Below, piece by piece: positions 42,921 through 51,518 of a DNA stretch of 64,000 nucleotides (its first letter is position 1; every line of letters begins with the position of its first letter). The stretch comes from CAIVAT01 sp038212325 (GTDB lineage: Bacteria > Bacteroidota > Bacteroidia > Bacteroidales > FEN-979). Below the pieces are notes generated by a model. The model made no database searches. It had not been told where the DNA came from and saw only the letters and a program-made list of their open reading frames with translations. The DNA lies in NCBI GenBank assembly GCA_038212325.1, contig JBBQUQ010000004.1, positions 1-64,000 on the forward strand. Reading direction: 5' to 3'. A program made the position numbers and the translations under genes.

Positions 42921-45344
42921 TTGAAAAAAACTGCATATACCGCCCTATTGTTCCTGCTCCTGTCCGTTTCATCGGCCTTTGCGCAGCAAGGTGTTATATC
43001 GGGCGTGGTGAGAGGCCAGGAAAACCAGCCGCTGCAGTTTGTCAATATCGCCGTAAAAGGCACTACTGCCGGGGCGACAACAGCAAAGGACGGAAAATTC
43101 GAATTGTCAGTTCCTGCGAACCAGGATATTGTGATTTTATTCTCCTATATCGGGTATGAGTCCGATTCGCTCAAGGTAAGGGTTGCCGAGAATGAGCGGA
43201 AGCAGATAGACTACACGCTGATTCAGGCATCCACACAGCTTGAATCCATCGAAGTCAAAGACCAGCAATTGCGCACAAACACCTTCAGCCGACTCGATCC
43301 GAAGGTTCTCACCCTCATCCCCACCATCAATGCCAGCGTAGAAGATTTGATAAAAACCATGCCGGGGGTCTCCTCCCGCAACGAAATGAGCTCCCAGTAT
43401 TCAGTGCGCGGCGGCAACTTTGATGAAAACCTGGTGTTCGTGAACGACATCGAAATCTACCGGCCTTTCCTGGTCAGGTCGGGACAGCAGGAGGGACAGA
43501 GCTTCCTGAATCCCGACCTAGTATCAGGCATCTCTTTCTCTTCAGGCGGATTTGAAGCAAAATACGGCGACAAGATGTCGTCGGTGCTTGACATAAAATA
43601 TAAAAAGCCATCTGATTTTGCCGCCTCCTGCGATATCAGCCTGCTGGGCGCTTCGGCCCACGTGGAGGGAATGTTCACCAAAAAGCTCTCCTATCTCCTT
43701 GGAACACGCTATAAAAGCACCACCTATCTCCTCCAGGGCCTCGATACCAAAGGAAATTACAAACCCCTGTTTTTCGACATCCAGGGGATGCTTAACTATG
43801 AGATCAGCAAGCAGTGGGAGATCTCTGTGTTGGGAACCTTCACCGACAATACCTACAAACTGACGCCCGAGTCGCAGGAGACCAACTTCGGCACACTCGA
43901 CGAAGCGTACCGGATCCAGATGTACTTCGACGGGCGTGAGTCGGATCTTTACCAGAGCTGGCTTTCGGCCGTAACCCTCACCTACAAGCCGGCGCCGAAC
44001 ATCCGCCTGAAGCTGATCTCTTCAACCTACACGACCTATGAGGCGGAAACGTTCGATATTTCTGCCGAATACTGGCTCGGAAAGCTGGAAGTCTTCCAGG
44101 GCAGCAGCCAGGGCGAGATCACCGAGATCATGGGGGTGGGATCATACCTTCAGCATGCCCGCAATTACCTCGATGGCAAGGTATATAACGTTGAACACCG
44201 AGGCATCTGGGAAATATCAATCAGCAACATGGCCTGGGGGATCTAATACCAGCACGAGAATTTCGATTACACCATCAATGAATGGGAACTGCAGGACTCT
44301 GCCGGCTACTCTATTCCCCGCCCTCCCGATATCCTCGGATCGCCTGATCCGCCCCACCAGGATTTTATCATCTATAACCTCCTCAGCAACAAGAATACCG
44401 TGACCACAAACCGCCTCTCAGCATTTTTGCAGGACACCTGGACCTTTAAAAACCAGAAGAACGACATCGCCCTCACGGCAGGACTGCGCACCATCTATTA
44501 TGATTTCAATGGTCAGTTCCTGCTGAATCCGAGGGCGAACCTCTCGTTCAAGCCACACTGGAAGCATGAAACTGTTTTCAGGCTTTCTGCCGGTTCTTAT
44601 TCCCAGCCGCCGACTTTCCGCGAAATGGCCGATCTCCAGGGAAATATCGTTCCGGGGCTTAAGGCGCAAACAACCATAGCCGTAGTCGCCGGCAGTGATT
44701 ACTACTTCAAGGCCTGGGGCCGCCCATTTAAATTTGTTGCGGAGACCTACTATAAATATATCAAAGATCTCATCCCTTACGAGATCGACAACATGAAGAT
44801 CAGGTACTACGGCACAAACGACGCCCATGGCTATGCAGCCGGCATCGATTTCAGGGTAAACGGCGAATTTGTAAAAGGCGCAGAATCATGGGCAAGCCTG
44901 TCGTTCCTTAAAACCGAAGAGTACTTCCAGGGATCCTGGACCCCGCGGCCTACCGACCAGCGGGTAAACCTGGCCATTTTCTTCCAGGATTACATTCCCG
45001 GCTTCCCGACCTGGAAAATGAATCTTACCCTGGTTTACGGATCGGGGCTGCCCTTCGGACCGCCCGATTCGCCCCGAAGCAAACAAACCCTGCGTATGCC
45101 TCCCTACCGGCGCGTGGATATCGGCCTGTCAAAGCAACTGATCGGGCCGCAGACAAATTTTTCGGCGAAAAACCCGCTCCGGGCCTTTGAATCGCTGTGG
45201 ATATCGCTCGATGTGTTCAACCTGCTGCAGTTCAGCAATACCATCTCCTATCTCTGGGTTACCGACATCAACGGAACGGAATATGCCGTGCCGAATTACC
45301 TGACGCCCAGAACATTCAATCTCAAGTTAAGCGCCAGGTTTTAA
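42921..45344 (+). pseudogene. TonB-dependent receptor interrupted by one in-frame TAA
   Basis: A TTG start (42921) precedes a signal peptide (KKTAYTALLFLLLSVSSAFAQ), a carboxypeptidase-regulatory domain (GVISGVVRGQENQPLQFVNI) and a plug (SVRGGNFDENLVFVND). The beta-barrel is broken by TAA at 44244-44246 after NMAWGI. The same frame continues with YQHENFDYTINEWE and runs to the stop at 45344. The junction fits GIKYQHE, so one A-to-T change of a Lys codon explains it. Intact it would be about 807 residues, normal for the family. A sequencing error is possible, since no frameshift or other damage is seen. The substrate is unknown, and no SusD-like partner is present. Confidence 0.85.
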
Positions 45345-45345
45345 A

Positions 45346-45416
45346 ATGGTGAAATGGTGAAATGGTGAAATGATGAAATGGTGAAATGGTGAAATGGCGA
45401 AATGGCGAAATGGTGG
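45346..45416 (+). repeat. 8-bp tandem repeat array (ATGGTGAA), copy 4
   Basis: Eight contiguous units run from 45346 to 45409, mostly ATGGTGAA with one ATGATGAA and two ATGGCGAA, plus a partial unit to 45416. They fill the 76-bp gap between the TonB receptor stop and the convergent TPR gene. Orientation is the same as in the other three arrays. Confidence 0.92.
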
Positions 45417-45420
45417 GTTT

Positions 45421-47466
45421 TCACCGGTTTTGTTTGGCAATCTGCTCGCCAAGGTTGTAATAGTAGGCAGCTTTTGCATCATCGCCCTTGATCAGGTAAA
45501 GTGCATTCAGCTGAACGCAGAGTTCGAAACTGGGATTTATCGCAGCTGCCTTTTCCCAGTAATTCACCGCTGTTGCGGTGTCTTTCCTCAGCATGTAGTA
45601 GTTGCCGATGTTCACATAAGGCATCTCAAGCCGGGGATAGGCCTTCATCATCTCCACATTCATTTTGACCGCACGGTCGAATTCGCCCATGTCGTTGTAT
45701 ACGTTGGCCAGGGCGAATACGGCCTTGACCTGGTTCGGGTTTTCTCTCAGGATATGCTCGTAGCATGCGATGGCTTTCGGGTACTGCTTCATTTCACGGT
45801 AGGCCATGCCAAGGTTCACCCACGCCGGCTGCAGTGTGGAGTCGAGCGCGATAGCCTTTTGCAGAAAGTAGGTGGCTGAATCGTAATTTTTGCCCATGAA
45901 GAGGTAAACGGTTCCCAGGTCGTTGATCGTCTGGTAGTTGTCGGGAAAAAGCTCGAGCCCGCGCCTGAAATGTTTAATGATGGTCTGGTATTTAAACTGG
46001 TTGAGGTTGCCCGTGCGCAGGAAATTCTGATCCTGGTAAACCGTGCCCATCAGGAACCCCGCATAATCGATGTTGGCCTTGGAGGAGTTATACAGCGATT
46101 TGATGTCGTGGCGGTACAAGTCGAATACATTGCGCCAGTCGCGGTTTCTTGAAACCGACATCACGGTATACGGCAGCAGCAGCAGCAACAGCACGGCAAG
46201 TATCTTCAGCCTTGAATCCATTTCAATGGTCAGGCTTTTAGGCTCGGTTTTGAATATCTTAAAAATAAAATATACCAGGGCGAGGCAAAAACCCAGGGAG
46301 GCGTTGAATACAAACCGTTCGCCCACGATGCCAACCACCGGAACCACTATGTTGGAATACATCGCTATGGCAACAAGGAACCAGAGGATCGCGAACGACA
46401 GCAGGTGCCTTTCCCTGAATTTCATGACGGCATAACTGAACAATCCCACATAAACCGCGATGGAAAGAAATACCCCGAAGTTGGCCAGGTTGGTAGCGGG
46501 AATCATGTCAAAGCCGTAATAGTAAAGCAGCGGATGCGGGTACAGCAGGATCCTGAGATAAAACAACAGGGAGGCGAACCCGGTGCCGAGCCTTATCCAT
46601 GCACTCTTTTCAAAATAGAGCGGGTTCTCAATGTACGAGTTGAACCGCTCGATCGGGGGCAGGAAAAGCCTCGGCCCCAGCAGCGCAAGGATAATTACGG
46701 CAAGCAGGCCCAGGAATACCAGTGCGATTTTTTTCGCCGGCAGCGGGGTGAAGAAATAGAGAACAAGCGGGATCAGGGCAAGGAAAGGAAGAATGGAGGT
46801 CTTGCTAAGGTATCCGATAAAAAAAAGAGCCGAAGCCAGCAGGAGGTAACCCGTTTTCAGCTTTTCAGCATATTCAAGCATGAACCAGAGGCTTCCCAAT
46901 CCGCATATAAACGCAAGCATCTCATCCCGGTTCTTCAGGCTGGCCACCACTTCTGTATGCACGGGGTGCGCCATGAAGAGGATGGTTACCAGGAATGGGA
47001 ACAAGATATTGTAATTGAACAGGAGCCGTTTAAGGGTGAAAAACAAAAGAACCGACAATGCCCAGTAAATCAAAACATTGATTCCATGGCTCACGCCGGG
47101 TTTACTTCCCCATAACTGGTGTTCGATGGCAAATGTGGCCTTTACTATAGGCCTGTAATCGGATGCGGCGGAGCCGACGTTGCCTTTTTGTGAAAAGTAC
47201 CGGGTTGAAAAAATCATCGGGATGGCCTTGAACCCCTGCTGAACAACCTCGTTGTTGGTTACATGGTTGTCGTCAACGGCATATTTGTTTAACACGGTGT
47301 TGCCGTATAAAATGAACGCAAATAGAAACAGGGCGAAGATGAAATACCGGTTTGCCTTGCCTGAAACCTTTGGAATGATGTTCAGGGTTTTTGAAATTCC
47401 GGCTTTTTTGCCGGCAATCTTGCTGACAGTGGGTGTTGGTTTTTTCGGGAGCTGATCTTTTTTCAT
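45421..47466 (-). CDS. TMTC-like GT-C membrane protein with TPR repeats (third copy)
   Basis: This 681-residue protein has a basic N-terminal tail, about 10 membrane helices and a TPR-rich C-terminal third (AWVNLGMAYREMKQYPKAI, AVFALANVYNDMGEFDRAV). GT-C family motifs are YAVDDNHVT in the first loop, DYRPIVK, AHPVHTEVVAS and KNRDEML. It is a paralogue of the proteins at 2575 and 4425 and probably acts in protein or lipid glycosylation at the membrane. It is 14 bp downstream of rsmA on the same strand, but a TACCTTTG box inside the rsmA 3' end may give it its own promoter. Confidence 0.78.
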   Translation of the reverse strand: MKKDQLPKKPTPTVSKIAGKKAGISKTLNIIPKVSGKANRYFIFALFLFAFILYGNTVLNKYAVDDNHVTNNEVVQQGFKAIPMIFSTRYFSQKGNVGSAASDYRPIVKATFAIEHQLWGSKPGVSHGINVLIYWALSVLLFFTLKRLLFNYNILFPFLVTILFMAHPVHTEVVASLKNRDEMLAFICGLGSLWFMLEYAEKLKTGYLLLASALFFIGYLSKTSILPFLALIPLVLYFFTPLPAKKIALVFLGLLAVIILALLGPRLFLPPIERFNSYIENPLYFEKSAWIRLGTGFASLLFYLRILLYPHPLLYYYGFDMIPATNLANFGVFLSIAVYVGLFSYAVMKFRERHLLSFAILWFLVAIAMYSNIVVPVVGIVGERFVFNASLGFCLALVYFIFKIFKTEPKSLTIEMDSRLKILAVLLLLLLPYTVMSVSRNRDWRNVFDLYRHDIKSLYNSSKANIDYAGFLMGTVYQDQNFLRTGNLNQFKYQTIIKHFRRGLELFPDNYQTINDLGTVYLFMGKNYDSATYFLQKAIALDSTLQPAWVNLGMAYREMKQYPKAIACYEHILRENPNQVKAVFALANVYNDMGEFDRAVKMNVEMMKAYPRLEMPYVNIGNYYMLRKDTATAVNYWEKAAAINPSFELCVQLNALYLIKGDDAKAAYYYNLGEQIAKQNR

Positions 47467-47480
47467 CCGGCAGTTGAAAT

Positions 47481-48323
47481 TTATGCAAAGGTAGAAATTT
47501 CTTGTGCAAGCCTGACGAAATCATGCACCGACAGTCGTTCGGCGCGCAGGTTCAGATATCCTGCGAGGATTTCCGACTCCGGGATGCCGGTGGCAGGCAG
47601 CATGGAACGGATGGCATTGCGCAGCGTTTTCCTGCGCTGGTTGAAGGCAGTTTTGACCAGTCTCGTGAAGAGGGCTTCATCGCAGTCAAGTTTCATGGTG
47701 CTGTTGCGGCGCAGCCTGATAACGGCCGACTTGACCTTTGGAGGGGGATAAAAAACCGTTTCATTCACCGTAAACAGGTATTCGATGTTGTAAAATGCCT
47801 GGAGCAGCACGCTGATAATGCCATAGCTCTTACTCCCCGGCGGCGAGGCGATGCGCTCGGCGACCTCCTTCTGGAACATGCCGATCACCTCAGGGATCCG
47901 GTCGCGGCTGGCAAGCACTTTAAACAGGATCTGCGTGGAGATGTTGTAGGGAAAATTACCGATGACGGTGAATTTTGGCAGGAAGAGCGGGTCGCCGGCC
48001 TGCTCGGAGGAGGCAGCATCCTGCATCCCGGATGCGGGATCCGTGGCAGGGGGAAAACCGCCCAGGTCATACTCCAGGAAATCGGCATGGATCAGGCAGT
48101 TTGAAATCCCGGGAAATGCGGTTTTCAGGTATTCGACGGCCTCGCGGTCGATTTCCATGAACCACGCGTTGTTATTACCAACCAAATATTTGGTTAAAAC
48201 CCCCATCCCGGGGCCGACCTCCAGCACCAGGGGATATTCCGGGTTCAGGCAGCCGACGATTTGTTGGGCGATGTTTTCATCGCGAAGGAAATGCTGGCCG
48301 AGGTGTTTTTTGGGTCGGATCAT
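47481..48323 (-). CDS. rsmA: 16S rRNA dimethyladenosine transferase
   Basis: The 280-residue protein starts RPKKHLGQHFLRDENIAQQIV and has the SAM motif LEVGPGMGVLT, MEIDREAV and the catalytic GNFPYNIS. C-terminal motifs are FYPPPKVKSAVIRL and FNQRRKTLRNA. It dimethylates A1518 and A1519 of 16S rRNA. Residues 88-117, rich in Ala, Ser, Asp and Pro, form an insertion just before the catalytic motif that is not usual for RsmA. The start overlaps the upstream TPR gene stop by 4 bp. Confidence 0.95.
   Translation of the reverse strand: MIRPKKHLGQHFLRDENIAQQIVGCLNPEYPLVLEVGPGMGVLTKYLVGNNNAWFMEIDREAVEYLKTAFPGISNCLIHADFLEYDLGGFPPATDPASGMQDAASSEQAGDPLFLPKFTVIGNFPYNISTQILFKVLASRDRIPEVIGMFQKEVAERIASPPGSKSYGIISVLLQAFYNIEYLFTVNETVFYPPPKVKSAVIRLRRNSTMKLDCDEALFTRLVKTAFNQRRKTLRNAIRSMLPATGIPESEILAGYLNLRAERLSVHDFVRLAQEISTFA
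47486..47493 (-). promoter_or_regulatory. Putative -7 promoter box for the TMTC-like gene
   Basis: TACCTTTG on the minus strand, inside the rsmA 3' end, lies 19 bp before the ATG at 47466. Confidence 0.4.
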
Positions 48324-50221
48324 ATATCCCCCCGCAACATCCTGAATTTTTTCCGTGCATCGGGAACGAAGATGCTGCCCGGGTATTTGTCGAGCAATTC
48401 CTGGTAGAGCGTCATTGCCAACTCCCGCTTGCGCAGTTGCTTTTCATTCAGGGATGCTGCCTGAAAGAGCGCTTCATCGGCGAGGATGCCGTCGGGATAC
48501 TCTTTCACAAGCTGCCGCAACAGGCTGTCGGATGCTGCATAGCTCCCCATCTTGCCCATGATCTCCGCCATTTTATACAGTACCTGCTGCAAAATGGGAT
48601 GGTCGCCAAACATCCGGGGAATGGAATCGAGCGACTGCAGCGCCAGCTCGTTTTCATTGCGGTAGCTGAGCAAGTCGGCATGCGCGTAAATCGACAGAGC
48701 AATGGTGCTGCTGTCGGGGTCGTAATTTTCACTGATCAGCAGCGACAGGGCAATGGCATCGTTGGAAATGAACTTAGACGTGGCGGCTTTGAGAATATCG
48801 GCCTGCGCCTTGGCCCAGCTGAATTCGCCGATGTAAAAGGAGAGTTTTGCATTTTTAAACTTAGCCTCCTGCCCCAGCACATCGTATTTGAAATCCTGAT
48901 ATGCCTGCTGGTATAGCAAAGTGGCTTCCCACACATCATCGGTGAACAGCAGGATGTCGGCCAGTTCGATTTTGCACTTCGCCCTTTCGGCGTGAGGCAC
49001 TCCCGTAAGTTCAATGGCATCGTTCAGCAGGCTGATCGCCTGGCCTGTTTTTCCAAGGTAAAATGCCTTGATGTGCGCCAGGTTCCTTATGACTGAGATA
49101 TTCGCGGGGTCATCGCCGTAATAGGCCAGTTCGGCAGAAAACTCCCTCTCCAGGATCTCCAACTCCGTTTTGGACGGGGCCGGTTCGGCGACGATCTTCA
49201 GGTAACGCGTGTTGACCAGTTCGCGGCGGGCTATATCGTAATAGGTGCATGTCGCACCTTTCGACACGATGTACTGGTAACAATCGATGGCCACATCATA
49301 CTGCTCGTTCGACACGGCAAGGCCGGCCAGGGAGACCAGTTTGTCGCCGTTCTCCTTGAACCTGCGGTCGAGCGCCTTTGCCTGGATGAGCGCCAGGTCA
49401 AACTCCTTCTGCTGGATCGAATACCACCACAGCAGTTCTGCATAATTCGTGTTATCGGGGTTCTTCTGCGCCCTCGACAACAGGGTCCTGCGCAGGATCT
49501 CGTTTTTCTCGTTGTTTACATCGAACGACAGGGTCATCTGGATCCGGTCCTCCACCGTCTTGAGGTAAGTATTGCTGAAATCGAGCATGTTCAGGTACTC
49601 CTCCATCGCACTCTTGAAATCGCCCATGCGCTCGTACACGCTGGCCAGTTCAAAACCAAATGGATAGGTGTTGTTCATCAGCTGCCTGCCTTTCTGGTAG
49701 GTGCGTATCGCATACTCATTCTCGCCACGGGTGATGAAGGCATTGGCGAGGTCGAAGATCTGCTGCTGGCTCGGTCCAAGCTTTTTCAGCGCCTCCTCGT
49801 AAAGCTTTTTCGCTTTCTCGGAGTTTCCCGAGCGGTAACTCACATAGCCCAGGTCGACCGTGTACCTGAATGCCTCAGGTTCGGCCTTCTGGGATTTTTT
49901 AATCAGCTTTTCAGCCCTGCCATACTCCTTGATTTCGACCAGTGAATACAACAGGTACTGGTAATAGTACTGTGACGGTTTTTGCTCATAAAGCTGCTCA
50001 AACATTTCAGCTGCTTTTGCAAAATCCTGGTTCTGGTAAAACTGCAAGGCAAGTTGTTCCTCATTCCCGGGTTTCGGCGCATCCGTTTGAAACGGCAGCA
50101 GCGGCGGTGTGGCTGTCTTTATTTCCTGCGACCTGAGCAGCCCTGGCAAAACAAAAAGAAAAAACAGGACCAAAATTCGCATATTCGTCATTCGCATATT
50201 CATCATTCGCATATTCATCAT
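48320..50221 (-). CDS. Secreted TPR protein
   Basis: This 633-residue protein has a signal peptide core RILVLFFLFVLPGLLRSQE and many TPR-like helical pairs (YYQYLLYSLVEIKEYGRAE, AEIMGKMGSYAASDSLL), suggesting a periplasmic or outer-membrane-associated scaffold. Its first 14 residues are encoded by a 15-bp tandem repeat (MMNMR units). Starts are possible at 50221, which overlaps the upstream stop as ATGA, or at internal Mets down to 50182. The run of protein interaction repeats without catalytic motifs gives no precise function. It is coupled to rsmA downstream. Confidence 0.7.
   Translation of the reverse strand: MMNMRMMNMRMTNMRILVLFFLFVLPGLLRSQEIKTATPPLLPFQTDAPKPGNEEQLALQFYQNQDFAKAAEMFEQLYEQKPSQYYYQYLLYSLVEIKEYGRAEKLIKKSQKAEPEAFRYTVDLGYVSYRSGNSEKAKKLYEEALKKLGPSQQQIFDLANAFITRGENEYAIRTYQKGRQLMNNTYPFGFELASVYERMGDFKSAMEEYLNMLDFSNTYLKTVEDRIQMTLSFDVNNEKNEILRRTLLSRAQKNPDNTNYAELLWWYSIQQKEFDLALIQAKALDRRFKENGDKLVSLAGLAVSNEQYDVAIDCYQYIVSKGATCTYYDIARRELVNTRYLKIVAEPAPSKTELEILEREFSAELAYYGDDPANISVIRNLAHIKAFYLGKTGQAISLLNDAIELTGVPHAERAKCKIELADILLFTDDVWEATLLYQQAYQDFKYDVLGQEAKFKNAKLSFYIGEFSWAKAQADILKAATSKFISNDAIALSLLISENYDPDSSTIALSIYAHADLLSYRNENELALQSLDSIPRMFGDHPILQQVLYKMAEIMGKMGSYAASDSLLRQLVKEYPDGILADEALFQAASLNEKQLRKRELAMTLYQELLDKYPGSIFVPDARKKFRMLRGDI
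50176..50220. repeat. 15-bp tandem repeat at a gene start
   Basis: Three copies of TTCGCATATTC(G/A)TCA at 50176-50190, 50191-50205 and 50206-50220 span the amidohydrolase stop and the start of the TPR protein. The unit is a multiple of 3 and encodes MNMRM-type residues before the signal peptide, so copy-number change would keep the frame and only move the number of start codons. Confidence 0.85.
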
Positions 50222-51417
50222 TCTTTGTCCCGCAGCATGTTAACGGCAAACCATGCCATCGTCCCCATGCCTGTCCTCATGCTCTCTTCATCTACGTCGA
50301 AGGTTGAGGTATGCAGGTTCGACCTGATTCCCTTTTCTTCATTTGCAATGCCTAACCGGAACAGGCAGGATGGCACTTCCCGGGCAAAATAGGCAAAGTC
50401 TTCGGCCGTCATCCGCTGCTCAAGTATTTTAACGTGATCTGCGCCCAGATATTCTGATGCCAGCGCATTAAGTTTTCCGGTAAGCGCCGGATCGTTATAC
50501 AGGTATGGATATCCGTGCGAAACCTTCACCTCGCAGCTCCCTCCCATTCCTGATGCCAGGCTTACTGCGATCTGTTCGATGCGCTGGTGCACCTCCTTAC
50601 GCCATTTTTCGTCGTAGGTGCGCACGGTGCCCTCTATTTTCACCTCATCGGGGATGACATTGGTTCGCCCTTCACCGGTGATTTTCCCGAATGAAACCAC
50701 CGTGGGTACCACGGGATCGGCGTTGCGGCTCACAATCTGCTGAAGCGCAACGATGATGTGCGAAGCAATGAGGATCGGATCGATCACCTGCGATGGCGTG
50801 GCAGCGTGACCGCCTTTGCCCTTCACGGTGAGAAATATTTCGTCGGTGGAAGCCATATAGGCCCCGGGCCTCATGCCCACATCACCTGCATCGAGCGTGT
50901 TGATCACATGCAGCGCAATGACATGCGTAGGCTTCGGATTCTCCAGCACCCCTTCAGCGATCATGCGAACCGCCCCGCCGGGGTACGATTCTTCCGACGG
51001 CTGGAACAAGAGCTTCACGGTGCCTTCAAACTGATCTTTCAGTGCATGGAGGATCTTCGCGGCGCCAAGAAGGCAGGCCATGTGTACATCATGCCCGCAG
51101 GCATGCATCTTGCCGGGTATGACCGATTGATATTCCACGCTGTTTTCCTCCCTGATGGGCAGGGCGTCCATGTCGGCCCGCAAGGCAATGCAGCGTGACG
51201 CAGGATTGGTTCCTTCAATAAGGCCCGCAACGCCGGTTTCTGCAATGCCGCGCTGATAAGGGATCCCATATTCATCGAGCTTGTTACAGATGAATTCAGC
51301 GGTTTGGAACTCTTCGCACGACAATTCAGGATTCATGTGAAAATGCCTGCGGATCGCGACAACCTCCTCGAAAAACGCTTGGGAAAATGCTTCGATCTGT
51401 TGCTTTAGTTCAGCCAT
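50218..51417 (-). CDS. M20-family amidohydrolase
   Basis: ATG 51417 gives 399 residues (MAELKQQIEAF). The in-frame extension to 51519 translates GC-rich repeat sequence and lies upstream of a promoter box. Motifs are RRHFHMNPELSCEE, ALRADMDALPIREEN, MHACGHDVHMACLLGAA (metal ligands) and GKGGHAATPSQVIDP in the lid/dimer domain. This is the M20D group, which includes N-acyl amino acid and IAA-amino acid hydrolases and hippurate hydrolase. It is probably a cytoplasmic peptidase or deacylase. It leads the chain amidohydrolase-TPR-rsmA-TMTC. Confidence 0.88.
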   Translation of the reverse strand: MAELKQQIEAFSQAFFEEVVAIRRHFHMNPELSCEEFQTAEFICNKLDEYGIPYQRGIAETGVAGLIEGTNPASRCIALRADMDALPIREENSVEYQSVIPGKMHACGHDVHMACLLGAAKILHALKDQFEGTVKLLFQPSEESYPGGAVRMIAEGVLENPKPTHVIALHVINTLDAGDVGMRPGAYMASTDEIFLTVKGKGGHAATPSQVIDPILIASHIIVALQQIVSRNADPVVPTVVSFGKITGEGRTNVIPDEVKIEGTVRTYDEKWRKEVHQRIEQIAVSLASGMGGSCEVKVSHGYPYLYNDPALTGKLNALASEYLGADHVKILEQRMTAEDFAYFAREVPSCLFRLGIANEEKGIRSNLHTSTFDVDEESMRTGMGTMAWFAVNMLRDKE

Positions 51418-51440
51418 GGGTTGCAATGGTAAATAAACGT

Positions 51441-51448
51441 CAAAGGTA
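51441..51448 (-). promoter_or_regulatory. Putative -7 promoter box for the M20 amidohydrolase
   Basis: TACCTTTG on the minus strand lies 23 bp before ATG 51417 and supports that start. Confidence 0.5.
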
Positions 51449-51470
51449 GTAAATGTTTGGTTTGGTTGAC

Positions 51471-51511
51471 TTGGCGCGCGTCCATTGGCGCGCGTCTGTG
51501 ACGCGTGCCAA
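51471..51511. repeat. GC-rich palindromic repeat, locus 2
   Basis: TTGGCGCGCGTCCA (51471-51484) is followed by a hairpin unit: TTGGCGCGCGTC (51485-51496), loop TGT, GACGCGTGCCAA (51500-51511), with one mismatch in 12 bp. On the minus strand the unit matches the CACGCGTCnCAGnCGCGCGCCAA core at 41750. It sits between the T9SS papain-like gene and the amidohydrolase promoter. Confidence 0.75.
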
Positions 51512-51518
51512 CCAGGCA

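Noticed and set aside
44400..45344. Separate gene for the C-terminal TonB barrel
   Set aside because: The same frame is open without interruption back to the TAA at 44244, and the sequence continues the barrel, so it is part of the interrupted receptor and not an independent gene.
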